Shown here one piece after another: positions 53,714 through 62,508 of a stretch of 64,000 nucleotides of DNA. The DNA is from Mastigocoleus sp. MO_188.B34 (GTDB lineage: Bacteria; Cyanobacteriota; Cyanobacteriia; Cyanobacteriales; Nostocaceae). Every line of letters begins with the position of its first letter. The stretch's first letter is position 1. The translations under genes were made by a program, and so were the position numbers. The stretch lies in NCBI RefSeq assembly GCF_030065675.1, contig NZ_JASJDK010000009.1:32569-96568 (forward strand), read 5' to 3'. The notes beneath the pieces were generated by a model that worked only from the letters and a program-made list of their open reading frames with translations, had not been told where the DNA came from and made no database searches.

Positions 53714-56446
53714 CTACATCATGTTTAAAGGATCGACATCAATTGTTAAACTTACTGTCTGGGGACACAGTTGACGAATTTCTTTCCAGTTGGGTAACTG
53801 AGGTAAAGCATCAGGAGCAAATTTAATTAAAATCTGCCAGCGAAAACGATTTGCAACCCGTAAAACACTTGCTGGTGCTGGACCTAATACATCAAATCCA
53901 CTTCCAGATTTTAATACTGTAGCGATCGCTTGGGCGGTTTTTTGTACTTGAATCTCTTCAGGACTACTCAAGCGCAATAAAATCAAGCGTCCGTAGGGTG
54001 GATAGTTAAGTGCTTGGCGTTGCTCTAGTTCGGTATTGGTAAAAGATTGATAATCGTGGTTTTGTACGGCTTCAATTACCTGATGATCTGGATTATAGGT
54101 TTGAATAATTACTTGACCCGGATCTTCACCCCTACCTGCACGTCCTGCAACTTGAGTTAAGGTTTGAAATGACCGTTCGCTAGCCCGATAATCGGATAAG
54201 TGTAGCAGACCATCGGCAGCAACAACACCCACTAAGGTAACTTGCGGTAAATCTAAGCCTTTAGTTAACATTTGCGTTCCGATCAGTAATTCTGCTTCGC
54301 CGTTAGCAAACTTACTCAAAAGTTGGCGATGTGCGCCTTTTCTTCTGGTAGTGTCGCTATCAAAACGAATAAACCGCAGTTCAGGAAATTGTCTGGATAA
54401 TTCCTGTGCAACTCTTTGGGTTCCACTACCAAAAAATTTTAAGTAAGGAGAACCGCATTCGGGACAATTGGGAGGATGAGCGCAGCCATAATTACAGTAA
54501 TGACAGCGTAATAGTTTTTGTGCGCCCGGTTCAGTATGGTGATAAGACAAGGACACATCGCAGTTAGGACAATCTAAGACATATCCACAACTACGACAAG
54601 AAACAAATGTACTGTGTCCCCGACGATGAATGAATAAAATTCCCTGTTGGCGTTTTTCTTGTAAATTTAGTAACGCAGCTTTTAGGGGTTTACTAAAAAT
54701 AGATCTGTTTCCCTGTTGGAGTTCCAAGCGCATATCCACTATTTTGATTGGCGGTAGGGGACGGGAATGAACGCGTTCGGGCAAACTTAGGTAATGAGTC
54801 TTATTAGTTCCCTGCTCCCAATCTCTTTGCTTCTCATCCCCAATTGCACTAATCAAACTTTCCAAGGAAGGAGTTGCAGAACCTAAAACTAAAAGACAAC
54901 CTTCCAATTCTGCACGCCATTGAGCAACAACGCGAGCATGGTAAGTCGGAGCGGGACTATCTTGTTTAAATGACGAATCATGTTCTTCATCTAAAATTAT
55001 TAAACCTAAGTTAGGTAAAGGTGCAAATACTGCACTCCGAGTTCCAATTACTACACAAGGCTCACCAGTTAACATCTGTCGCCAAGTGTCATAACGCTCA
55101 CCTTCAGATAAGGCGCTGTGATAAACAAAAACTTTATTTCCAAAACGAGCGCGAAAACGATCAGTTAGTTGGGGAGTGAGTCCAATTTCTGGAACTAAAA
55201 CCAAAGCCGATTTACCTTCTACTAACAAAGGTGCGATCGCCTGTAAATAGACTTCTGTTTTTCCCGAACCCGTTACACCATGTAAAAGTACTTTTGCATA
55301 ACCATCCAACTCTTGAATGACTTCTAATGCTGTTGATTGAGCGGGAGTTAGAGATTTTACCTGTTCTCCTGTTAAAGTTTCTCCTGTTTGAGGAGAACGT
55401 TCTGTTCTTAGTCTTTCTCGTTCCTCAATGAGAATACAGCCCTTTTGGACTAATTTCTTCAGGGTAGAAGTACTGGTGTGACAAGCCTGCAATAGCTCAG
55501 TTTGCCATAATTCACCCCCACGTCGGCGCAAAACAGCCAAAATTTCTTGCTGACGGGAAGTCAATTCATTTTCTGATAGGTCATTAATCAGTATTACCGC
55601 TTTTTGTAACTTTGGGCGAGCTAGTCTTGGTGCTTCCAAATAACTTTCGACTAAACCACGTCCGATTAATTCCTTTACTCCACGAGATGCTCCCCTTATT
55701 TGACGTTGTAAATACACAAAACTGTAATCTCCTACGGCTTGTGTTTGCAAAAGTTGCAAAATTTTCCGTGCTGGTAGGGATAACAATGGAAGAATATCAG
55801 ATAATAACAACTCTTGTTCGTTCGAGTTAGAACTATCTAAATGAGAATTTTCCGTTTTCTGTTCCTGGCTAACTTGCTTTGGATTGATTTTTTTTAAATT
55901 AAATCGTTCTTGGTTTATTGTTTCTTGGTTTATTATTTCTGGATTTATTATTTCTGGATTTATTGTTTCTGGATTTATTGTTTCTGGATTAACTTGTTCT
56001 AGGTTAACTTTTTTTTGTCTTCTAATTAACCTTATTCTTCGTTGCGATCGCCCCAACAAACCAGGGGGTAAAGAAACACGAATTACCTGAATTAAAGGAG
56101 TATAGTAGTATGCTGCGACTCGATTTAAAAGTTGCCAATAATATTTTGGGAAAAAACCAACGCTGACAATATCTTCAATATCCCGAATTTTTTCTTTTGG
56201 GAAATCTACATTCGGCATAAAAAGCAAGCGAACGGCGATACCTCCAACTATTTGTGTTCCAAATGGAACGCTAAGAATATCTCCTGCTTTTACCTGCAAA
56301 TGTGACGGTAACCTATAAGTAAATATTCCTGTTGCCCCAGGACAATCAACCAATACTTCAACCCATTCATTCTTCCCTGGATTTATTTTGTAATCTTCAC
56401 TGTTTTGGGCAACCACCTTTGAGGGCAAAGTAGTATCTTGAATATA
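53714..56446 (-). CDS. priA: Primosomal replication helicase PriA
   Basis: About 910 aa from the ATG at 56446 (M-Y-I-Q-D-T). PriA restarts stalled replication forks: it binds branched DNA and unwinds 3'-5'. Visible are the N-terminal DNA-binding domain (W-V-E-V-L-V-D-C-P-G, F-T-Y-R-L-P), Walker A G-V-T-G-S-G-K-T-E-V-Y, Walker B D-E-E-H, and a zinc region with eight Cys (C-R-S-C, C-P-N-C, C-H-Y-C, C-P-E-C). Residues about 147-190 are a pentapeptide-repeat insertion (N-P-E-T-I and N-P-E-I-I units) between the 3'-DNA-binding domain and the winged helix. It looks active despite this insertion. Confidence 0.95.
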   Translation of the reverse strand, partial: YIQDTTLPSKVVAQNSEDYKINPGKNEWVEVLVDCPGATGIFTYRLPSHLQVKAGDILSVPFGTQIVGGIAVRLLFMPNVDFPKEKIRDIEDIVSVGFFPKYYWQLLNRVAAYYYTPLIQVIRVSLPPGLLGRSQRRIRLIRRQKKVNLEQVNPETINPETINPEIINPEIINQETINQERFNLKKINPKQVSQEQKTENSHLDSSNSNEQELLLSDILPLLSLPARKILQLLQTQAVGDYSFVYLQRQIRGASRGVKELIGRGLVESYLEAPRLARPKLQKAVILINDLSENELTSRQQEILAVLRRRGGELWQTELLQACHTSTSTLKKLVQKGCILIEERERLRTERSPQTGETLTGEQVKSLTPAQSTALEVIQELDGYAKVLLHGVTGSGKTEVYLQAIAPLLVEGKSALVLVPEIGLTPQLTDRFRARFGNKVFVYHSALSEGERYDTWRQMLTGEPCVVIGTRSAVFAPLPNLGLIILDEEHDSSFKQDSPAPTYHARVVAQWRAELEGCLLVLGSATPSLESLISAIGDEKQRDWEQGTNKTHYLSLPERVHSRPLPPIKIVDMRLELQQGNRSIFSKPLKAALLNLQEKRQQGILFIHRRGHSTFVSCRSCGYVLDCPNCDVSLSYHHTEPGAQKLLRCHYCNYGCAHPPNCPECGSPYLKFFGSGTQRVAQELSRQFPELRFIRFDSDTTRRKGAHRQLLSKFANGEAELLIGTQMLTKGLDLPQVTLVGVVAADGLLHLSDYRASERSFQTLTQVAGRAGRGEDPGQVIIQTYNPDHQVIEAVQNHDYQSFTNTELEQRQALNYPPYGRLILLRLSSPEEIQVQKTAQAIATVLKSGSGFDVLGPAPASVLRVANRFRWQILIKFAPDALPQLPNWKEIRQLCPQTVSLTIDVDPLNMM
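55880..56004 (-). repeat. In-frame 15-bp tandem repeat in priA
   Basis: Six or more units of TTTCTGGATTTATTA type on the plus strand encode N-P-E-I-I-like pentapeptides in a PriA linker. Confidence 0.9.
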
Positions 56447-57280
56447 CATAGTTTCTGAATTATATAAATAGATATTTTTCTGATATTTATTTGTCAAAAT
56501 CAATATTTTTCATTAAACTGTAGCTGTTTACTTTATCTATCAACTTTTGTATTTACCAATACTTTCATGAGACATAATACTTGATAAATTTCATTTTATG
56601 TAATCCATAGAACAAATAGGAAATCAAGATAAATTGGTATAGTTTTGAAAGAGTTACTAGATAACAAAAATATTAGACAATAATTCGCTAATTTATATCG
56701 CTTATACTCCTGTTGATAGATATTCACCCTCAAAAGGATATGCGATGATTTCACCTGTATAAGTTTAGAGAAAATATTCTGCTAAACTACTCAAAATCTT
56801 TATTAGAACGAAACAGCACAAATCATTACGCAATCAAGTTGTATAGCCCTGATATGGTGAATAATTTCATGAATATAAACAAATAACCATAAAAATCAAC
56901 ATATTTCCTGATTGTCGATAAACTTGAGCGAATTTATTCATATTTATTAGTTGGCAAGAGAAATATAAGGAGGTTTAACATATTCAACTATCTCCATTTA
57001 TTGAATAAGAATTTGCAATAAATATTGTAGTTGTCTAGATAATCAAAACTGCAAATTCAATCAAAGTTCTTGTATCTTTATGTAACAAATAACTTGAATA
57101 ACTCCTTGATAGCTCAAACTCATAATGCAAAAAATTAAGCGGGATATATAGACATAAAATCATATCCCAAAGAATGATAAATTAATAGCATAGTAGTGTT
57201 TTTGCTATCAACAAAGGCGCATGTGTCTTTTAGGGAAAAAATAACCGATGTAGAGAACCATTAGCGGCTGTAATTAAATT
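56447..57280. other. Long divergent intergenic region between priA and the sigma factor gene
   Basis: About 830 bp, AT-rich, with no supported gene and no repeat family recognised. It must hold the promoters of both genes. A short leader (GTAGAGAACCATTAGCGG) lies just before the sigma gene. Confidence 0.5.
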
Positions 57281-58447
57281 ATGTATCAGATAGAGCAACG
57301 ATCCCTAAAGGAAAATAGCAATTCTGAATTAGAAAGCGTAGAAATCATGAAAAATGCTGCTGAGAGTCAAGAAAAGGTTTTCAATAATTTAGAGACAGTA
57401 GCAGAAGAAGATTTTGTCATTACCGAAAATCTTGAAGCAGAAGTGCGTAATGCAGATGAAATGGGAGCGGCACGTGCTTCTGGATATAATAAGACCGATA
57501 ATGATGATGCTGTCGGAGCTTTTTTTAAAGAAATGGCGCGTTATCCCCTACTTAAAGCTGATGAAGAAGTAGAGTTAGCGCGAAGGGTTCAATTTTTAGA
57601 AGAATTTAGAAATGCACAAGCTTCATTGCAAGAAGAATTAGGTTATCAACCCAGTAAAGAAAAAATTGCTGCTCGGTTAGAAATGACCGGGAAACAATTA
57701 GAAAGTCGCCTATATCAAGGTCGAGTAGCTAAACGTAAAATGATTCGTTCCAACTTGCGTTTAGTCGTATCTATTGCGAAACGATATTTGAATCGAGGAG
57801 TACCATTTCTCGATTTAATTCAAGAAGGAGCAATGGGATTAAATCGCGCAACAGAAAAGTTTGACCCAGATAAAGGTTATAAGTTTTCTACCTATGCTTA
57901 TTGGTGGATTAGACAAGCAATTACCCGGGCGATTGCTAATGATGCTCGTACTATTCGTTTACCAATTCATATTGTTGAAAAACTCAATAAACTTAAAAAA
58001 GCTCAACGAGAACTCAAGCAACAATTAGGTCGCAATCCGACAGAACTGGAAATGGCGGAATGTTTAGATATTCCTGCTCCACAACTGCGACAATTACAAC
58101 AATTAAGACGTCAAGCACTTTCTTTAAACCATCGTGTTGGTAAAGAAGAAGATACGGAACTGATGGATTTATTGGAAGACGAAGATAACCAATCTCCAGA
58201 AGCAAAAATGAATGAAGGAATGATGCGTCAGGAGATTTGGGAGGTATTGAGTGACGTACTAACACCAAGGGAGAAAGATGTTATTTCTTTACGCTATGGT
58301 TTAACAACTAGCGAACCTTGCACCTTAGAAGAAGTAGGAAACATCTTTAATTTGTCGCGGGAAAGAGTACGTCAGATTCAAAGTAAAGCAATGCGCAAAT
58401 TACGTCGTCCCCACATTGCTAAACGCCTAAAGGGTTGGCTGATATAG
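57281..58447 (+). CDS. Group 2 RNA polymerase sigma factor (RpoD-like)
   Basis: A 388-aa sigma-70 family protein. After an acidic N-terminal extension (about 1-80), regions 1.2 and 2 are clear: D-A-V-G-A-F-F-K-E-M-A-R, N-L-R-L-V-V-S-I-A-K-R-Y, D-L-I-Q-E-G, Y-K-F-S-T-Y-A-Y-W-W-I-R-Q-A-I-T-R-A-I. Region 3 is complete, and region 4 has R-E-K-D-V-I-S-L-R-Y-G-L and L-S-R-E-R-V-R-Q-I-Q-S-K-A-M-R-K-L-R. It directs RNA polymerase to alternative promoters, in cyanobacteria often for stress or nitrogen/carbon adaptation. It is not the primary SigA. The long acidic N-terminus resembles the SigC subgroup, but I do not assign a letter. Confidence 0.92.
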   Translation: MYQIEQRSLKENSNSELESVEIMKNAAESQEKVFNNLETVAEEDFVITENLEAEVRNADEMGAARASGYNKTDNDDAVGAFFKEMARYPLLKADEEVELARRVQFLEEFRNAQASLQEELGYQPSKEKIAARLEMTGKQLESRLYQGRVAKRKMIRSNLRLVVSIAKRYLNRGVPFLDLIQEGAMGLNRATEKFDPDKGYKFSTYAYWWIRQAITRAIANDARTIRLPIHIVEKLNKLKKAQRELKQQLGRNPTELEMAECLDIPAPQLRQLQQLRRQALSLNHRVGKEEDTELMDLLEDEDNQSPEAKMNEGMMRQEIWEVLSDVLTPREKDVISLRYGLTTSEPCTLEEVGNIFNLSRERVRQIQSKAMRKLRRPHIAKRLKGWLI

Positions 58448-58606
58448 TACAGCTTTAGGTTGTAATATATTTCGTTAAACATATCTAGCTGAGATATTTT
58501 GGCTGGATATATTTAGTTATTGGATATATTTAGTTGAAATATGGTTGACTGCAGAGTAAAAATTATGAAGTAATAACAATTAGCTATCTTAATGAATAAT
58601 TAACAA

Positions 58607-59095
58607 ATGACCCTGCAGAATAGCTTTAGCTTGCGATTAGCTCGAGTGGAAGATTGTGATGCAATATTTAATTTGATAAAGGCATTAGCAGAATATGAAA
58701 AATTGCCTAATGCTGTTAGTGGTGACGTAAATACTCTTAAACAACATATGTTTGGAGAGCGTCAATATATTGAGGCGATAGTAGCAGAAAACCTTGATGA
58801 AATTGTAGGATTTGCCTTATTTTTTCACAATTATTCAACATTTCTGACTAAGCCAGGAATTTACTTGGAAGACCTGTTTGTCTTACCTAAATTCCGACGC
58901 CAAGGTATTGGTAAAGCACTTCTTACTAAACTAGCGCAAATAGCTTTAGAGCGCGATTGTGGGCGTTTAGAATGGAGCGTTTTAGACTGGAATGAACCTG
59001 CCCAGAAATTTTATCGCGCGATGGGGGCATCAATTTTAGATGATTGGCGAATCTGTAGAGTTACAGGAGATAAAGTTAACTACATTAGCGGATAA
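58607..59095 (+). CDS. GNAT family N-acetyltransferase
   Basis: A 162-aa acetyltransferase. The GNAT fold is shown by V-E-D-C-D-A-I-F-N-L-I-K-A-L-A-E-Y-E near the start, F-L-T-K-P-G-I-Y-L-E-D-L-F-V, the acetyl-CoA loop R-R-Q-G-I-G-K-A-L-L (about 106-115) and the end W-N-E-P-A-Q-K-F-Y-R. It resembles diamine acetyltransferase-type enzymes (E-Y-E-K-L and E-D-L-F-V), so polyamines or other amines could be substrates, which is inference. It is 160 bp after the sigma gene, and a three-copy GGATATATTTAGTT repeat lies between them (58490-58545). Confidence 0.88.
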   Translation: MTLQNSFSLRLARVEDCDAIFNLIKALAEYEKLPNAVSGDVNTLKQHMFGERQYIEAIVAENLDEIVGFALFFHNYSTFLTKPGIYLEDLFVLPKFRRQGIGKALLTKLAQIALERDCGRLEWSVLDWNEPAQKFYRAMGASILDDWRICRVTGDKVNYISG

Positions 59096-59335
59096 ACAGT
59101 TATCAGCTTACGGCTGACGCCACGCCCTTGCGGGCTACAGTTAACAGTTAATGCATTTAACTTTTGACTTTATTGCGATCGCAGGTTACGAAAATTAACA
59201 AAATAACGGTCGTAAAAGGCAAAACTTAACAAAACGATAAGTATGACAGCTTGTCATTTGACGACTGCTGTTTCGTTTTTGAGAATTGAAAGGGACATTT
59301 AACCGAGTCATCCTTTTAGGCAGAGGAAACACTGA
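59096..59335. promoter_or_regulatory. Upstream region of petJ with dispersed element and palindrome
   Basis: The first ~55 bp are a copy of the element at 1310-1363, inverted. The rest carries a GCGATCGC octamer and the palindrome at 59243-59257. Confidence 0.6.
59243..59257 (+). promoter_or_regulatory. Palindrome upstream of petJ, possible operator
   Basis: ATGACAGCTTGTCAT has 6-bp inverted arms around GCT, 79 bp before the petJ start. petJ is copper-repressed in cyanobacteria through a BlaI/CopY-like repressor (PetR); this palindrome has the right general form, but binding is not shown. Confidence 0.4.
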
Positions 59336-59671
59336 ATGAAAAAATTTCTTTCTATTTTGATCGCGGGTGTAGCGATTCTGAGTTTCGCATTTTGTCCTCC
59401 AGCTTTGGCGGGTGATGCTGCAAGTGGAGCAAAAATTTTCGCAGCTAACTGCAACGCTTGTCATATGGGCGGCAATAATGTAGTAAACGGTGCGAAGACA
59501 TTAAAAGCGGATGCCTTGGAAAAATATGGTATGAACTCTATTGAAAAAATTACATACCAAGTAACCAATGGTAAAAATGCAATGCCAGCATTCAAAGGTC
59601 GCTTGAACCCTCAACAAATCGAAGATGTTGCGACCTATGTCTTAGATCAATCAGCTAAGGGCTGGAGCTAA
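59336..59671 (+). CDS. petJ: Cytochrome c6
   Basis: A 111-aa precursor. The signal peptide (about 1-25, [11 protein letters not shown] through A-L-A) exports it to the thylakoid lumen. The mature protein has the haem motif C-N-A-C-H (near 41-45) and the axial Met in A-M-P-A-F-K-G, so it is a functional class I c-type cytochrome. It carries electrons from cytochrome b6f to photosystem I or to oxidase, replacing plastocyanin when copper is low. The mature end (L-D-Q-S-A-K-G-W) is typical. A good terminator follows. Confidence 0.96.
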   Translation: MKKFLSILIAGVAILSFAFCPPALAGDAASGAKIFAANCNACHMGGNNVVNGAKTLKADALEKYGMNSIEKITYQVTNGKNAMPAFKGRLNPQQIEDVATYVLDQSAKGWS

Positions 59672-59693
59672 GATTTAATAATCGTTATTTCCT

Positions 59694-59737
59694 AAAATTG
59701 TAGAGTGGGTAAGTAACCTGCTCTACAATTTGTTTTA
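59694..59737 (+). terminator. Rho-independent terminator of petJ
   Basis: AAATTGTAGAG pairs with CTCTACAATTT; an inner GGT/ACC stem strengthens it, and TTTGTTTTAG follows. Confidence 0.9.
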
Positions 59738-59799
59738 GTGTAAAAATTACAATCAAATCATTATTCCAGTAAATATTCCAGTTTCAACAACTTAAACAT

Positions 59800-60744
59800 A
59801 TGCTTAATCGCTGCTACAGCTTGATTTTAGATTTTTTGGTTTTAAGTGTGTTGTTTGTTTGTTTGTGTTTGGGTATTTTTTTCAGCTTTCCCAATTCCTC
59901 GTTAGCTGTCCCTAATCCGAAAATGACAGCAGATAATTTCTTTCGGCTGGGTGTAGAATCCATACTAAGGGCGGATTACCAAGGAGCGATCGACAATTTT
60001 CTGAAAGTTATTGAGTTAAAGGAAGATTTTGCAGCAGCCTATAGTAATCTTTGTCTTGCTAACCTTCAAATAGAAAACTATCCAACTGCGATTCAAAACT
60101 GTACTAAAGCCATAAGTCTAAATCCTAAAAATACAGAAGCTTTGCTAGATCGCGGATTAGCTCACTACCGAGAAGGAGATTTTAAAGCTGCGATCGCAGA
60201 TGATAACCGGGCGATAAAAATTAAACCCTATGATTTTCGCGCCTACTATAATCGGGGTTTAGCAACTTCTAGTTTAGGTTATTATCAGTTAGCAATTATG
60301 GATTATAACCGTGCTTTGAGTCAAGTTCCCCAGACCTCGAGTTTATCAATTGCAGAGATTTATAATGACCGAGGTTTGATGAATTTAGAGTTACAAAATA
60401 CTTCCGCAGCATTGATTGATTTTTCTCTCGCAATTCGCCATAACGCAAATAACTACAAAGCTTATTTTAATAGAGGCTGTGTTTGTTCCAATAATGGCTA
60501 TTTTCAAAAAGCCATACAAGACTTTACAAATGTAATTGAACTGCAGCCAGATGATGCAAATGCTTATGTCAATCGAGGTGTGGCTTATTATCATATTGGC
60601 GACCGACAAGCAGCGATTGAGAACTTACAAATTGGTGCTGCGTACTTTGTGAAACAAGGACAAGAGTTAGCTTTTAAACAAACTTTAGATTTAATCGATA
60701 ATTTCGAGGAAGTATCTGAAGATGAATTTGCATATATTGCTTAG
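59800..60744 (+). CDS. TPR protein, exported or membrane-anchored
   Basis: A 314-aa protein with an N-terminal hydrophobic stretch (about 7-33, L-I-L-D-F-L-V-L-S-V-L-F-V-C) that serves as signal peptide or anchor. Residues about 48-300 contain about seven TPR units in a regular array, with Y-x-x-A-I-x-x-x-x-x-A-I-x-L-x-P and N-R-G spacing (G-D-F-K-A-A-I-A-D, Y-Y-N-R-G-L-A, A-Y-V-N-R-G-V-A-Y-Y). TPRs bind other proteins. No catalytic domain is present. It lies 129 bp after petJ, beyond a terminator, so it probably has its own promoter. Partners are unknown. Confidence 0.88.
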   Translation: MLNRCYSLILDFLVLSVLFVCLCLGIFFSFPNSSLAVPNPKMTADNFFRLGVESILRADYQGAIDNFLKVIELKEDFAAAYSNLCLANLQIENYPTAIQNCTKAISLNPKNTEALLDRGLAHYREGDFKAAIADDNRAIKIKPYDFRAYYNRGLATSSLGYYQLAIMDYNRALSQVPQTSSLSIAEIYNDRGLMNLELQNTSAALIDFSLAIRHNANNYKAYFNRGCVCSNNGYFQKAIQDFTNVIELQPDDANAYVNRGVAYYHIGDRQAAIENLQIGAAYFVKQGQELAFKQTLDLIDNFEEVSEDEFAYIA

Positions 60745-61212
60745 AGAAAATTTTTGATACTCTCTGACTCTAATCAAAAAGGTTAACTTCGGTATTATGC
60801 GAGAAAAGGCGATAGCGATTTATTGTTTCGCTAACGCCCATAACCCTGATGTTCCTTTTCTAGATTCAATCTTTTTGCTTTCGAGAATCCCTTTCAATAC
60901 CGTTCGGATAATATATCTGTTTACCAACGAGATCCCTGTAGAGACGTATTAGCGCCTAGCGCAAGCGTACCGGATCCGCAAGGTAGCGCAGCTAGAGGCT
61001 CCGCCGTCGCCGCAGGCTCTAGGTATTGCGTGACCGTAAGGTCATAATTTTACGTCTCTACACGCCCAAAATTACAACCCATAAACCTTAACCGAACCGT
61101 ATTGGAATCCCTTTCCTTTAATCGAGAGATTTAGTCTTTGTTAGACTTGTAGATTTCTTGAGATTTGAAATTAAACTTGATTGACGAGTCAGAGGATATT
61201 TCAAAAGTCATA
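60745..61212. other. Intergenic region occupied by a composite palindromic element
   Basis: 468 bp between the TPR gene and the convergent VWA gene. It contains the nested element at 60895-61104 and otherwise no supported gene. Confidence 0.6.
60895..61104. repeat. Nested palindromic element (copy h)
   Basis: An outer pair, CAATACCGTTCGG (60895-60907) and CCGAACCGTATTG (61092-61104), surrounds an inner pair, TGTAGAGACGT (60937-60947) and ACGTCTCTACA (61052-61062), which in turn surrounds a 63-bp core (60971-61034). The core matches 11740-11802 in reverse complement with one indel. Confidence 0.85.
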
Positions 61213-62508
61213 TTATTTACTTAATATATCTTGGATCCCCCTAAATCCCCCGCTGTATTGGGGAAATTTTGCGCCCTTTTTAAGGAGGTTGGGGGAACTC
61301 AACCGTGACTTTTTGTAACCAAGTATACTTTTAGGACATCCTCTCATACTGAATGCGCATACTACCAACAAACCAAAAATTGTGCTTGGTTCGGGGACTG
61401 ACTGAATTGGGTTTTTTGGATCTTTCACATCAACATTAATGTCTACTTGAGCAAAACCAGGAGCAACAAGACTTAAAGAGTCATCTTTATCATTTATTCC
61501 ATCCGCTAACAAAGTAACGTTGAAAGTACGACTTTCACCTGATGGAACATTAGAAAATATACGTGGTTGAGTATTTGCAACATAACCAAAGTCATCACCA
61601 ACAACATCGAGGGTAATATCTTTGAAAACATCGCTTAAACCTATATTGATTGCATTAATCAAATTACTACTGTCGGAACTTAAATCTACTACCGAACCAA
61701 ACCCAAAAGTATCTACTAGATTTTCATAATCGGAGCGTACATCTTTTGTGACTGCAAAAATAGGAATTATATTTGCATCCTCTAATTTTTGCTTAACTTG
61801 CTCAATTGCAGGATAATCTTCTCCAGTTCCTGGCGTACTTCCATCAAGGATAGCATCACCATTATTTGCAGGGGCTGAAGGATAATCCCCTGCTTTGTGA
61901 AACCTTGCATCAGTTGAGAGAACAACAACTTTAAATGCATCTTCGCGGAAGCCAATTTCACTTTCACCACGTACAGCAGTTTGTAACAACGCTTCTAGCT
62001 GTGATTCAGGAAAGTCATTTCCCCCTGTTGCAAAGAGATTATTAATAGTTGTTTGTAATTTTGTTACATCGCTAGTTAAACCAAGATCTGTTTTGTAAAC
62101 AAAACTATTCAAATTTCCAAATGGAATCATAGGTTTATCAATAAAAGAACCAACTCCAAATTGTGCATCTGAAACTGTACTTTTAACGGAATCCACTAGA
62201 CTGGGTACTAAGTTTTGGATATTTTTTAAATCATCGACAAATGAGCCAGAAACATCTTCTAGTAAAAATAAATCAAGTTTTATTGGCTTAGTGGGGATTT
62301 TTACTTGTACATCTACAGAGAGAGGATCATTTGCATCGAGATAAACATCATATGTATCTGGACTTAAGGATGCATTTTCTGGGGCTGGAGTAATACTTGT
62401 GATTTTACTTTCCGCAAGAGTTTGTGATGGATTTAATATTCCAGTAACGCTTACAGATAGTGCTGTACCTAATAAGATTCTTGAAAAGTTTTTAATTAAA
62501 CTATGCAT
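61213..62508 (-). CDS. VWA-domain surface protein with PEP-CTERM signal
   Basis: 431 aa from the ATG at 62508, chosen because GGAG lies 6 bp before it. A signal peptide (about 1-32) is followed by a von Willebrand A domain (about 72-270) with the MIDAS D-V-S-G-S (Asp85, Ser87, Ser89). It reads like an integrin-beta-type VWA (L-D-L-F-L-L-E-D-V-S-G-S). Residues 372-381 have the sorting motif V-P-E-P-S-T-I-F-G-L followed by a hydrophobic stretch and Arg, which directs processing by exosortase. About 35 more residues follow, and most are encoded by a dispersed repeat (61225-61300), so the original gene probably ended sooner. It is likely an exported metal-dependent adhesion protein. Confidence 0.85.
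   Translation of the reverse strand: MHSLIKNFSRILLGTALSVSVTGILNPSQTLAESKITSITPAPENASLSPDTYDVYLDANDPLSVDVQVKIPTKPIKLDLFLLEDVSGSFVDDLKNIQNLVPSLVDSVKSTVSDAQFGVGSFIDKPMIPFGNLNSFVYKTDLGLTSDVTKLQTTINNLFATGGNDFPESQLEALLQTAVRGESEIGFREDAFKVVVLSTDARFHKAGDYPSAPANNGDAILDGSTPGTGEDYPAIEQVKQKLEDANIIPIFAVTKDVRSDYENLVDTFGFGSVVDLSSDSSNLINAINIGLSDVFKDITLDVVGDDFGYVANTQPRIFSNVPSGESRTFNVTLLADGINDKDDSLSLVAPGFAQVDINVDVKDPKNPIQSVPEPSTIFGLLVVCAFSMRGCPKSILGYKKSRLSSPNLLKKGAKFPQYSGGFRGIQDILSK
61225..61300. repeat. Dispersed CCCCCTAAATCCCCC-type repeat at the 3' end of the VWA gene
   Basis: CCCCCTAAATCCCCCGC, TTTTTAAGG and TTGGGGGAAC are arranged as an imperfect inverted repeat. The VWA reading frame passes through it before stopping. 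Confidence 0.85.
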
